From Neobacillus massiliamazoniensis (GTDB lineage: Bacteria; Bacillota; Bacilli; Bacillales; Cytobacillaceae): a stretch of DNA of 64,000 bases. A program made the position numbers and the translations under genes. Below, piece after piece: positions 1-8,296 of the stretch. Numbering within the stretch: the stretch's first letter is position 1; each line of letters begins with the position of its first letter. The DNA is taken from the NCBI RefSeq assembly GCF_001048695.1, contig NZ_CVRB01000003.1:806001-870000 (forward strand). Direction: 5' to 3'. The notes below the pieces were generated by a model. The model made no database searches. It was not told the origin of the DNA and saw only the letters and a list, made by a program, of their open reading frames with translations.

Positions 1-210
1 TATGTTGATTGGAGCGGAAGGCGCGAGATCCTCGAAAATGCTTTCGCATTTCCTTCGTGCGGTGTAGATTCGAAGATGCTGATTCAACGTCCTGCGGGAG
101 TACGGAGCAGGGGAGATTCCGCAGGCGCTTAAGCGCCGAGGAGGCTCCCCGGAACGCCCGCGGAAAGCGAGCTTCTTGAGCGCAAATCAACTGGCAAATT
201 TAACACAGCC
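1..210 (+). repeat. Family A repeat, left-truncated by window edge
   Basis: GC-rich repeat closely matching the complete family A copies at 26537-26783 and 37081-37328. It shares the TTGATTGGAGCGGAAGG start block, the GCGCTTAAGCGC core, the GGAGGCTCCCCGGAACG block and the terminal TTTAACACAGCC at 199-210. Only the right end is visible; the left terminal repeat lies outside the window. No coding function is supported. It abuts the cls terminator. Confidence 0.85.
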
Positions 211-243
211 AAAAAAAGCAAACGGACAAAATACCGTTTGCTT
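211..243 (-). terminator. Rho-independent terminator of cls
   Basis: A perfect 10-bp stem (AAGCAAACGG / CCGTTTGCTT) with an 8-nt loop, followed on the minus strand by a run of seven T. It lies directly after the cls stop codon. Confidence 0.85.
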
Positions 244-244
244 G

Positions 245-1765
245 TTAGAGGAGGGGTGATAAGAGCCTAGAAGTTGACTCCAACAACCTTAAACCAATAT
301 GACGTTTTCCAAACGATTCTAAATCAAGCTGTTTAGAAAATTGTAGGTCATTTATGTATTCATCTACGAGCTTTTGTGTACTTCCTGTTCGATACAAGAA
401 AGCATTTACCTCAAAATTTAAATGGAAGCTTCTCATATCCATATTGGATGTGCCGATTGATGCTAATTCATGGTCGACGATAATAATTTTACTATGCATA
501 AATCCGAGGGAATATTCATACACCTTTACACCCGCCTCTAATAGCTCAGGAAAATAGGATCTGGAGGCATGAAAAACAATCCGTTTATCAGGACGGTTTG
601 GTACAAGTAAGCGGACATCGATGCCGCTTAAGGCAGCTACTTTAAGAGCTGAAAATATATCTTCATCTGGAATAAAATAAGGTGATGCAATCCAAACCGT
701 ATTTTTTGCTGAAGCAATCATCGAGAAAAAAATGTTTTTGATAACACTCCATTCACGATCTGGACCTCCAGCTATAAGCTGTACACCACCGTGATTTTGA
801 TCATCAAACTGAGGTGATAAGTATTCTGCCGTTAAAAAGCTATGATTTGTCATATAATACCAATCTTGTAGAAAAATAAGCTGTAATGATCTTACCGCTT
901 CCCCCCTAAGCATAAGGTGAGTATCGCGCCAGAAGCCAATTTCCTTCACTCTTCCTAGATATTCATCTCCAATGTTTAGTCCGCCGACAAAGCCCACCGT
1001 CCCATCAATCACAATAATTTTACGATGGTTCCGGAAATTAAATTTATTATTTAGAAAAGGCAATTTTACTGGCCCAAAAGTAACTGTTTCAATTCCGGCA
1101 TTTTTTAATTCATGAATATATTTCTTTGAAAGCTGCCAGGAACCTACAGCATCATATAAAAAACGGATTTTTACTCCTTCTTGAGCTTTTTCAATGAGAA
1201 TTCTTTTAATTTCCTGACCTATTTGATCGTGACGAACAATATAGTATTCAAGGTGAATATGATGCCTTGCCCTTTTTAATTCGTTAATAATGTGTTCAAA
1301 CGTTTCTTGACCATTTGTTAGGACCTTCGTGGCAGTGTCAAAAGAAATGGGGCTATTGCCCAGCTTTTGGGCGAGGTTAAATAATTTCGCTTGATGTTCT
1401 CTCATTAAACTAAGCTTTTCTTCACTCCTAGGATCCTCTTCACCTTCTACTGTAAGAAATGCCTGCTTATCAAGAAAAAACTTTTTACGATACATTTTTT
1501 CTTTGCGATAACTGCGGCCAAATAGGAGATAAAAAATAAAGCCAACAACTGGAAAGCTTCCTAGGACAACTAACCAAGTAATCGTTTGTGACGGGTGCCG
1601 ATTCTCTAGAAAGATGACAAATCCAATAATAATGACAGACAGGGTAATAAATAGACTGAGGAATCCAAAAATTCCACCCCTAAATTGGTCTTTAAAGAAA
1701 AACAAAACTACTGTTAAAAACAAAATAAAGATCGTAACCCTTACTGTGTTTTTCAAAATCCTCAC
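245..1765 (-). CDS. cls: Cardiolipin synthase (phospholipase D family)
   Basis: Makes cardiolipin from two phosphatidylglycerol molecules at the cytoplasmic membrane. The 506-residue protein has two N-terminal membrane segments (about residues 8-24 and 34-53, with a third hydrophobic stretch near 62-82). Two HKD catalytic motifs follow: H247-x-K249-x4-D254 and H424-x-K426-x4-D431. Length and layout are typical of bacterial ClsA. The annotated start is GTG; a TTG three codons downstream, closer to the AGGTGAGG ribosome site, is an alternative. The gene ends at its own terminator and appears monocistronic. Bacillus genomes often carry several cls paralogues, so which one this is cannot be decided here. 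Confidence 0.93.
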   Translation of the reverse strand: MRILKNTVRVTIFILFLTVVLFFFKDQFRGGIFGFLSLFITLSVIIIGFVIFLENRHPSQTITWLVVLGSFPVVGFIFYLLFGRSYRKEKMYRKKFFLDKQAFLTVEGEEDPRSEEKLSLMREHQAKLFNLAQKLGNSPISFDTATKVLTNGQETFEHIINELKRARHHIHLEYYIVRHDQIGQEIKRILIEKAQEGVKIRFLYDAVGSWQLSKKYIHELKNAGIETVTFGPVKLPFLNNKFNFRNHRKIIVIDGTVGFVGGLNIGDEYLGRVKEIGFWRDTHLMLRGEAVRSLQLIFLQDWYYMTNHSFLTAEYLSPQFDDQNHGGVQLIAGGPDREWSVIKNIFFSMIASAKNTVWIASPYFIPDEDIFSALKVAALSGIDVRLLVPNRPDKRIVFHASRSYFPELLEAGVKVYEYSLGFMHSKIIIVDHELASIGTSNMDMRSFHLNFEVNAFLYRTGSTQKLVDEYINDLQFSKQLDLESFGKRHIGLRLLESTSRLLSPLL

Positions 1766-1887
1766 CTGCCAAACTAAATAATACTTTCATATCCTGATTC
1801 CCTAAAACGATGATTTAATAGGAGATATTACAGTATAGCGATAGGTAAATATTATCTGACAAAGCAGGATTATCCTCTGCCATTAGT

Positions 1888-1917
1888 CAAAAATACCGAT
1901 TTCATTACTGAAATCGG
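1888..1917 (-). terminator. Terminator of mecA
   Basis: Stem CCGATTTCA / TGAAATCGG with a 4-nt loop. On the minus strand it runs into TATTTTTG just past the mecA stop. Confidence 0.75.
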
Positions 1918-1925
1918 CAACAGCT

Positions 1926-2597
1926 TTATCCAAAATAATTTCTCATTTCAGAAAAAACATTTTCAGAAATTATTTCTTTTCCATATTCTTGTAATCGGTG
2001 GATCGTTAACGGGGTTTCATAACCGTACTCAAGTAAAATACTTATAATATCATCTATTTTTTCTTCATCGAACAGGTCTTCAGGGAATTCAGCATATAAA
2101 TAATATTTTTCTTCATAATAAAATAGCTTTGTCACGATATCGTCTAACCCTGGACAATGTGAAAGCATGATAACGTCATCCAAATTATGAAGGACAAGCA
2201 AGAATTCCAATGTCTCATCCTCGATGATAATGTCTTCCATATCTTCATCTCTCGGATTAAAATGCTGGTCTAAAAGGTCTTCAATTTTATCATCAACAGG
2301 TAAATCCTTTAACTTATCACTTGGAACTGGAAGCTCAAATTTCTGTCCATCCTTGGAAAGCTGGGCCTTTGTTACAAGAACCTCTAAGCCTTTATCCAAT
2401 GCTTGAACTTGAATCCATAATGGTCCCTCGACAACGAATTCTTCTTCTTGATGAACCTCATCCATCATTTCCCAAAAAAGCTCTTCACTCCGCTCGCGAT
2501 TGTACCAAATTTCCTCACGATCGAAGCCTCTCTCTTCTATATCACCATAAGAGATGTAAAATTTCACTGTATATTCATTAATCCGTTCAATTTCCAT
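1926..2597 (-). CDS. mecA: Adaptor protein MecA
   Basis: Adaptor that delivers substrates such as ComK (and, in relatives, Spx-linked targets) to the ClpC/ClpP protease and activates ClpC assembly. The protein (about 223 residues) has the expected layout: an N-terminal substrate-binding region beginning MEIERINEYT, an acidic linker (about 100-125), and a C-terminal ClpC-binding domain rich in acidic and aromatic residues. Two ATG codons are adjacent; the second (2597) is spaced better from the GGGAGAGG ribosome site. The gene sits next to spx, as in Bacillus subtilis. The window also holds comZ and med, two other players in ComK control. Confidence 0.95.
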   Translation of the reverse strand: MEIERINEYTVKFYISYGDIEERGFDREEIWYNRERSEELFWEMMDEVHQEEEFVVEGPLWIQVQALDKGLEVLVTKAQLSKDGQKFELPVPSDKLKDLPVDDKIEDLLDQHFNPRDEDMEDIIIEDETLEFLLVLHNLDDVIMLSHCPGLDDIVTKLFYYEEKYYLYAEFPEDLFDEEKIDDIISILLEYGYETPLTIHRLQEYGKEIISENVFSEMRNYFG

Positions 2598-2860
2598 CAT
2601 TACCTCTCCCTTCCGTTTCCTTATTGAAGGGACAAAATACCCCCAAGAGACACTATACCATTGCCCACTACATGTGAAGAAAGGCCAATTCTAATAAAAA
2701 TATTTTTACTCTTGTACTTACATTTTATGATAAAAACAGAAATAAGGGAAATAAAAATAATTTAAATTTAAAAAAACCCTTACATCGCCTAATATTTCAA
2801 TTTTTTCATTATATCTTATCAAAGCAACGGAAAAATCTCAAACGCAAAGGGTAAGATATG

Positions 2861-2890
2861 AAAAAAGACCTCCTAATAAAGAAGGTCTTA
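2861..2890 (-). terminator. Terminator of spx
   Basis: Stem AAGACCT / AGGTCTT followed by TTTTTTC on the minus strand, four bases beyond the spx stop codon. Confidence 0.8.
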
Positions 2891-2894
2891 AATC

Positions 2895-3290
2895 TTAATT
2901 TACCATGCGTTGAGCTTCACGCAGTTGGAATGTACGTACTTTTCTAGGTAAGAAACGTCTTATCTCATCCTCATTATAACCAACTTGCAGACGTTTTTCA
3001 TCAATAATTATCGGTCGTCGAAGTAAACCAGGATTCTCTTTTATTAAATCGAATAAATCTTGAAGAGGCATTGAATCCAAATTAACGTCAAGTTTTTGAA
3101 AGGTTTTTGATCGTGTTGAAATAATTTCATCAGTACCATCTTCAGTCATACGAAGTATTTCTTTGATTTCTTCAATTGATAAGGGTTCAGAAAAAATATT
3201 TCTTTCTTTGTATGGAATTTCATGTTCTTCTAACCATGATTTTGCTTTTCGACATGATGTACAACTAGGTGAAGTGTATAATGTTACCAT
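2895..3290 (-). CDS. spx: Redox-responsive transcriptional regulator Spx
   Basis: ArsC-like regulator that binds the RNA polymerase alpha C-terminal domain and switches on thiol-stress genes when oxidised. The 131-residue protein has the redox switch C10-x-x-C13 at the end of the first strand and the conserved [20 protein letters not shown] stretch of the family (about 92-111). Length is standard. A GAGGAG ribosome site precedes it, with a TATAAT-like -10 about 110 bp upstream. The adjacent mecA is conserved synteny. Spx itself is degraded by ClpXP. Confidence 0.96.
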   Translation of the reverse strand: MVTLYTSPSCTSCRKAKSWLEEHEIPYKERNIFSEPLSIEEIKEILRMTEDGTDEIISTRSKTFQKLDVNLDSMPLQDLFDLIKENPGLLRRPIIIDEKRLQVGYNEDEIRRFLPRKVRTFQLREAQRMVN

Positions 3291-3846
3291 CTGGGCTTCA
3301 CACTCCTCTTATTAAATTACTGCAATTTATAAAAAAACAAAATCGAATATTAAAAAAAGTGGCTTAAAATTAAAATTATTATAAACAAGGAATTTATATC
3401 ATATTATACACCACTGCTTCTAAAAAAGGTATCCCTTTTTTAAAAATAAATTATAAGCCTCAATGTTTAATTTTCATTACTCTCTCTATATAAGACGAAT
3501 AATGTTCTAAAAAGTTTCAAATTTTTTTCTTCTTTACCTCTTGTAATTAAGCCTATTTATTTTCAATCACCATACTGTTCGAATCCCTTTATTTTTTTTG
3601 AGGGGGTAAATTGATAAAATCTTTTACTTGACAAGATATTACTATACATTCCTTAATTTTCTCTTAATTTCCTCTTAAATTTTCATTCTCAATTAAGAGA
3701 TAGAATTGAAAACGGATTCAATATAAAACTTTTCTATATCCTGATATTTATGAATTACCTCTTTTATTAAGGTGAAAGTTCTTTTAAAATATACATAGGG
3801 GATGTTTAATAGCATTAATCTTTCAATTGATAAAAACGGAGGGATT
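3291..3846. other. Gene-free AT-rich spacer, spx to small-protein gene
   Basis: About 555 bp without a credible gene. It should hold the divergent promoters of spx and the 3850 gene. A minus-strand TATAAT lies near 3402-3410 (spx side). On the other side, three TTAATT/TTAATT/TTAAAT hexamers start at 3653, 3664 and 3675, each 11 bp apart, the spacing used by OmpR/PhoB-type response regulators. No RNA gene is recognised. Confidence 0.4.
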
Positions 3847-3849
3847 ATG

Positions 3850-4035
3850 ATGTTTGGTTACATAGCTGATTTAGCGGTTGTGGCATTAATGATCGTTGGA
3901 ATTACAGCCCTCATGGGTGTCATAACGAATACTATTGGGGAAAAAGTTTTCGGTGGAAAACATCGCACTGAGTTTGTTGACGAGGGTGCTAAATACCTAT
4001 CGGGTTGGAAAAATGTCGGTGGTAAGAAAAAATAA
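3850..4035 (+). CDS. Small single-pass membrane protein, unknown function
   Basis: Predicted 61-residue protein starting MFGYIADLAV. It has one hydrophobic segment (about residues 3-26) followed by a polar, lysine-rich tail ending GGKKK. A GGAGGG ribosome site ends 6 nt before this ATG; an ATG immediately before it (3847) is also possible, and a longer in-frame start at 3802 lacks a ribosome site. I do not recognise the family. The real ribosome site and the membrane-plus-tail pattern argue that it is a gene. It converges on oppF, and a family C repeat starts right after its stop codon. Confidence 0.6.
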   Translation: MFGYIADLAVVALMIVGITALMGVITNTIGEKVFGGKHRTEFVDEGAKYLSGWKNVGGKKK

Positions 4036-4162
4036 GAAATGCGTAAGCTCCTTGGGCAGCCCCGACGCAAAAGACGCTTCCAAAAAGAAGGCGCTTTTTG
4101 CCTTCATTTTGGGAGTGGCTTATGACCCGAGGGGCTAGGCGCTAGAGCTAGACAATTCTCGA
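4036..4162 (+). repeat. Family C repeat (degenerate single copy)
   Basis: Begins directly after the TAA of the small gene and contains the family C blocks CAGCCCCGAC, GAAGGCGCTTTTTGCCTTC (hairpin) and GGGGCTAGGCGCT, ending ACAATTCTCGAAGTC. The hairpin centre could terminate the upstream gene. The same blocks occur at 29880-30018. Confidence 0.75.
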
Positions 4163-4191
4163 AGTCAAAATTTTATACTTTCCTATTCAGT

Positions 4192-4224
4192 AAAAAAACG
4201 ATCTCAATTCGAGATCGTTTTTTT
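4192..4224. terminator. Terminator of the opp operon
   Basis: AACGATCTC / GAGATCGTT stem with a short AATT-type loop and long T runs on both strands. It follows oppF directly and could also stop transcription from the plus strand. Confidence 0.88.
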
Positions 4225-4225
4225 A

Positions 4226-5164
4226 TTACTTTACTTTCGCTTGATATTGTTGAAATTCCTTTTCAGAGCATAGTACAAAATGGCCTGGATTAACCTCTCT
4301 AAATCCAACAGGTTCATTTTGATCATAGTTATGACTCGCTGGGTCATAGGATTTACGTCTTCTTGACCGTTCACTGATTGGATCCGGAGCTGGGATCGCC
4401 GATAATAGAGATTGTGTGTACGGATGAAGTGGATTTCTATAAAGTTCATCCGCAGGGGCAAGCTCTACCATTTTTCCAAAATACATTACACCAATTCGGT
4501 CGCTAATATATTTTACCATTGAAAGATCATGGGCAATGAAAAGGTAGGTTAACTCTTTTTCCTTTTGAAGTTTTTTCATAAGATTAACAACCTGGGCTTG
4601 AATGGAAACGTCCAAAGCAGAGATTGGCTCATCCGCAATGATAAATTCTGGCTGCACGGCTAAAGCGCGGGCAATACCAATCCTCTGACGCTGCCCGCCA
4701 GAAAATTCATGCGGATATCGGTTTGCGTGCTCGCGATTCAATCCAACAGTTTCAAGCAGTTCATATACCATTTCCATCCGTTCTTGCTTTGACTTAGCTA
4801 ACCCATGAATATCAATTCCCTCGGCAATAATATCGGCAATTTTTAACCGTGGGTTTAAAGAAGCATATGGATCCTGGAAAATCATCTGCATTTTGCGGTT
4901 AAATTGTTTTAATTCCTTTGTGGATTTTTTCCCATGGACATTTATGCCGTCATAAAGAACTTCTCCGCCAGTCGCATCATATAAACGGATAATCGTACGT
5001 CCAGTGGTGGATTTACCACAGCCTGACTCACCAACCAGTCCCATTACTTCACCTTTATAGATATCAAATGAAATATTGTCGATTGCCTTTACTTCATTAA
5101 CTTTTCCCTCATTAAAATATTGCTTTAAATTTTTGATTTCCAATAGCTTATTACTTTGAGCCAT
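4226..5164 (-). CDS. oppF: Oligopeptide ABC transporter ATP-binding protein OppF
   Basis: One of the two ATPases driving oligopeptide import through OppBC. The 312-residue protein shows Walker A (GESGCGKST, about 44-52), the signature FSGGQRQR (about 152), Walker B FIIADEP followed by the D-loop SALD, and the H-loop histidine in IAHDLSM. It starts one base after the oppD stop codon, so translation is probably coupled. It is the last gene of the operon and is followed by a strong terminator. The C-terminal cysteine-rich segment seen in AppF is absent here. Confidence 0.95.
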   Translation of the reverse strand: MAQSNKLLEIKNLKQYFNEGKVNEVKAIDNISFDIYKGEVMGLVGESGCGKSTTGRTIIRLYDATGGEVLYDGINVHGKKSTKELKQFNRKMQMIFQDPYASLNPRLKIADIIAEGIDIHGLAKSKQERMEMVYELLETVGLNREHANRYPHEFSGGQRQRIGIARALAVQPEFIIADEPISALDVSIQAQVVNLMKKLQKEKELTYLFIAHDLSMVKYISDRIGVMYFGKMVELAPADELYRNPLHPYTQSLLSAIPAPDPISERSRRRKSYDPASHNYDQNEPVGFREVNPGHFVLCSEKEFQQYQAKVK

Positions 5165-6208
5165 TTAGTTTCCCACCTTTACACCAGGGAATTGACGTTG
5201 ACGTCTTTTTACAGCCTCTGGAGGTTCTACCTTTGGTGCATCTGGATGCAATAGCCATGTTGCCGCATAATGAGTATCAGATACCTTGAATAATGGAGGC
5301 TCTTGTTCTAAATCAATTTTCATTACATATGGATTCCTTGGTGCAAATGCATCACCTTTAGGAGGATCCAGAAGATCTGGCGGTGTACCAGGAATCGAGT
5401 AAAGTTCCTCATCATCCGTTTCCATATCCGGCATAGAACTAATTAAGCCCCAGGTGTATGGATGCTGCGGATTATAAAAAATTTCATCGGCCGTTCCAAT
5501 TTCTACAATTTTCCCGCCATACATTACTGCGACACGATCAGCTATATTAGCCACAACACCGAGGTCGTGTGTAATAAAAATAATTGAGGTGTCAATTTTC
5601 TTTTGTAAATCCTTCATTAATTCAAGAATTTGCGCTTGGATCGTTACATCCAAAGCTGTTGTAGGTTCATCAGCGATAAGGACCTTAGGATTACATGCTA
5701 AGGCGATGGCAATTACTACCCTCTGTCTCATCCCACCTGAAAATTGGTGCGGATATTGATTCACACGGATTTCCGGTTTGGGAATTCCAACCAGCTTTAA
5801 TAGCTCAATTGCTCTTTCCTTAGCAGCATGTCTAGGCAAGTTTTGATGCTTGATCAGTGGTTCCATGATTTGGATGCCTATTTTCATCGTTGGATTTAAT
5901 GATGTCATTGGATCCTGGAAGATCATTGAAATATCATGACCGCGAACTTTTTGCATGTGTTTATCTTTCAGCTTCGTAAGATCTTTACCATCAAAAAGGA
6001 TTTCGCCCCTTTTCAACTCTGAATTATGCTCAGGGAGGAGCCGCATAATTGCTTTTGTTGTTACCGATTTTCCAGAACCTGATTCCCCAACAATCGCTAA
6101 GGTTTCACCTTTATATAAGTCAAAATTTACCCCTCGTATTGCTTTTACCTCACCAGCAAAGGTGTGAAATGATATATTTAAATCTTTAACTTGCAGAATT
6201 TTCTCCAC
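5165..6208 (-). CDS. oppD: Oligopeptide ABC transporter ATP-binding protein OppD
   Basis: Partner ATPase of OppF. The 347-residue protein has Walker A (GESGSGKSV, about 39-47), signature FSGGMRQR, Walker B VLIADEP and the D-loop TALD. The C-terminal oligopeptide/dipeptide extension (about 235-347) lacks the cysteine cluster that the paralogue AppD has in this window. The gene lies 17 bp after oppC and abuts oppF. Assignment rests on motifs plus conserved oppABCDF order. Confidence 0.95.
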   Translation of the reverse strand: MEKILQVKDLNISFHTFAGEVKAIRGVNFDLYKGETLAIVGESGSGKSVTTKAIMRLLPEHNSELKRGEILFDGKDLTKLKDKHMQKVRGHDISMIFQDPMTSLNPTMKIGIQIMEPLIKHQNLPRHAAKERAIELLKLVGIPKPEIRVNQYPHQFSGGMRQRVVIAIALACNPKVLIADEPTTALDVTIQAQILELMKDLQKKIDTSIIFITHDLGVVANIADRVAVMYGGKIVEIGTADEIFYNPQHPYTWGLISSMPDMETDDEELYSIPGTPPDLLDPPKGDAFAPRNPYVMKIDLEQEPPLFKVSDTHYAATWLLHPDAPKVEPPEAVKRRQRQFPGVKVGN

Positions 6209-6225
6209 TATTATTCACCCGCCTT

Positions 6226-7254
6226 CTAATCACGCATTTTTGGATCGAGTGCATCTCGTAATCCATCTGCTACTAAGTTGAAGCAAACCATGATTAATGC
6301 AATCATCAGAGAAGGAATAATCATTTGATATGGAAACGCTACCATCCCTGTATATCCATCATTTACTAATGTACCTAAAGATGCATGTGGCTCTTGAAGT
6401 CCTAATCCGATAAAACTTAAAAATGCTTCAAAAAATATAGCACTTGGAATCGTAAACATTGTATTTATGATAATGACTCCAAACATATTAGGAATCATAT
6501 GCTTAAAAATAATTGATGTATTTGATGCTCCTAATGTTTTAGCAGCTAAGACAAATTCTTGCCCTTTAAATTTTAACACTTGTGCTCGGACAACACGGGC
6601 CATACTTGTCCACCCAGTAATGGTCAGAGCAATTATTATTGGAACAAACCCTGGTTTTAAAACAAGAATCATTAATACCACGACAATTAAGTTTGGAATT
6701 CCGACGATAATTTCCATAATCCTCTGCATGACACTGTCAACACGGCCGCCTAAATAGCCGGATACTGCTCCGTAAGTGATCCCTATTACCATATCAATTA
6801 GCGCTGCAATAAAAGCAATTAAAAGTGAAATTTGTGTACCTTTCCATGTACGTGCAAAAAGATCACGGCCAAGGGCATCGGTCCCAAACCAATAATAATC
6901 TTTAACCTTACGAACCTCATATGCGTTATATGTAGTTCCGTCTCTTCTCGTTAATGTACCGTCAAAAGGCAGCCAATGAATGTTTTCTAAACCTTGAATA
7001 CGAGGTGGCAGATTATTATGGCTCGTTGTTTGTGTATCGTATTTGTATGGTGTAAGAAGAGGTCCTACAAACGCCATAATGATTAAAATCACCAGTATCA
7101 CCATACAAGTAACTGCACCCTTATTTTTTCGAACCCTTAGCCAGGAGTCCTGCCAAAAATTTAAGCTTGGCTTTGAAATTTTCTCACTCTTCAATGGATC
7201 GACATGGGCAGGCGTAAACATGTCTTTAGAAATATTGGTTTCTAAGTTGATCAT
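6226..7254 (-). CDS. oppC: Oligopeptide ABC transporter permease OppC
   Basis: Membrane permease of the Opp importer. The 342-residue protein has an N-terminal cytoplasmic stretch, a first membrane helix at about 50-70, a large extracytoplasmic loop and five C-terminal helices. The loop before the helices contains GTDALGRDLF, typical of DppC/OppC proteins, and the EAA coupling loop for the ATPases lies near GAS at about 240-255. It overlaps the end of oppB by 4 bp (ATGA), indicating translational coupling. Confidence 0.95.
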   Translation of the reverse strand: MINLETNISKDMFTPAHVDPLKSEKISKPSLNFWQDSWLRVRKNKGAVTCMVILVILIIMAFVGPLLTPYKYDTQTTSHNNLPPRIQGLENIHWLPFDGTLTRRDGTTYNAYEVRKVKDYYWFGTDALGRDLFARTWKGTQISLLIAFIAALIDMVIGITYGAVSGYLGGRVDSVMQRIMEIIVGIPNLIVVVLMILVLKPGFVPIIIALTITGWTSMARVVRAQVLKFKGQEFVLAAKTLGASNTSIIFKHMIPNMFGVIIINTMFTIPSAIFFEAFLSFIGLGLQEPHASLGTLVNDGYTGMVAFPYQMIIPSLMIALIMVCFNLVADGLRDALDPKMRD

Positions 7255-8183
7255 TTAGTTTTCCCCCCCGCAATACGAATTCGTGGGTCTATAATTCCAT
7301 ATAGAATATCAACGACTAAGATAATGAGAATAAATAAAAATGCAAATAGAATTGCAGTACCCATAATTACAGGGTAATCGTTCACCATTATCGACTTAAC
7401 AAACTGCTCACCAAGTCCTGGAATAGCAAAAATTTTCTCTATAACAAGTGAACCTGTCATTAATGAAACTGCTAAAGGTCCGAGAACTGTAATAACTGGA
7501 ATTAATGCATTTCTTAGTGCGTGTTTAATACTAATTTGCCAATAGTTTGCCCCTTTAGCTTTAGCCAGCGTAATATAATCTGATCCAAGCACATCAATCA
7601 TTTCAGTACGCATGAAGCGAGCAGCAATTGAGATTGGGAACATTGCTAACGCAATGGTCGGAAGAATTGTAAATTGCGGTCCATTCCAAAACATTACAGG
7701 AAGCCATCCTAATTTTACAGCGATATAATATTGAAGCAGACCGGCAATGATAAAGGAAGGAACCGATTTACCAACAACTGCTATGAAAGTTGCACCATAA
7801 TCTACCCATGTATTTTGTTTTAAGGCCGCGATTACTCCTAGAAATATTCCTAAGATTGCACCAACAACCATAGCCTGAAATCCTAATGTAGCGGAAGGAG
7901 CAATTCGTTGTCCTATAAGTTTTGATACTGGAGTATTATCAAATTGGAAGGAGACTCCTAAATCACCTTTAACCATGTTCATTAAATAATGAACATACTG
8001 AACAGGCACAGGGTCATTCAAGCCATACTTTTCTTGTACGATATGAAGCTGCTCAGGTGATAATTTTTCAGCACTATTAAAGGGAGTACCAGGAATTAGC
8101 TTCATGAGGAAAAAAGTAATTGAGACTACAATAAATATGGTGAAAATCATATAGACAATTCGTTTCAAGAGATATTTCGTCAT
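7251..8183 (-). CDS. oppB: Oligopeptide ABC transporter permease OppB
   Basis: Second permease subunit. The 310 residues form six predicted membrane helices with the first at about 8-30, and the family pattern LGLNDPVPVQY in the first extracytoplasmic loop. The EAA-type loop (TLAKAKGAN) lies at about 205-220. It is separated from oppA by 113 bp that contain a strong hairpin, which probably sets a lower level of oppBCDF relative to the binding protein. Confidence 0.95.
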   Translation of the reverse strand: MTKYLLKRIVYMIFTIFIVVSITFFLMKLIPGTPFNSAEKLSPEQLHIVQEKYGLNDPVPVQYVHYLMNMVKGDLGVSFQFDNTPVSKLIGQRIAPSATLGFQAMVVGAILGIFLGVIAALKQNTWVDYGATFIAVVGKSVPSFIIAGLLQYYIAVKLGWLPVMFWNGPQFTILPTIALAMFPISIAARFMRTEMIDVLGSDYITLAKAKGANYWQISIKHALRNALIPVITVLGPLAVSLMTGSLVIEKIFAIPGLGEQFVKSIMVNDYPVIMGTAILFAFLFILIILVVDILYGIIDPRIRIAGGKTK

Positions 8184-8241
8184 GCCTACACCTCCTAATT
8201 GTTTAAATATTAGACATTTTTCGACAATTCCGACACAGTTG

Positions 8242-8275
8242 AAAAGAGAGTATATTCAGTAAATATACTCTCTTT
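8242..8275. terminator. Intra-operon hairpin between oppA and oppB
   Basis: A 13-bp stem (AGAGAGTATATT and its complement) with a short loop lies between the oppA stop and the oppB start. On the minus strand it is followed by only TTTTC, so it may be a partial terminator or an mRNA-stabilising stem protecting the oppA transcript. Confidence 0.7.
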
Positions 8276-8296
8276 TTATTTGATTAGGTGTATATC

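Noticed and set aside
354-557. Plus-strand open frames inside cls and other long genes
   Set aside because: These are frame shadows on the opposite strand of well-supported genes, without ribosome sites or recognisable products.
3297-3600. Small RNA in the AT-rich gap
   Set aside because: No stable structured core, promoter-plus-terminator pair or known family pattern was found.
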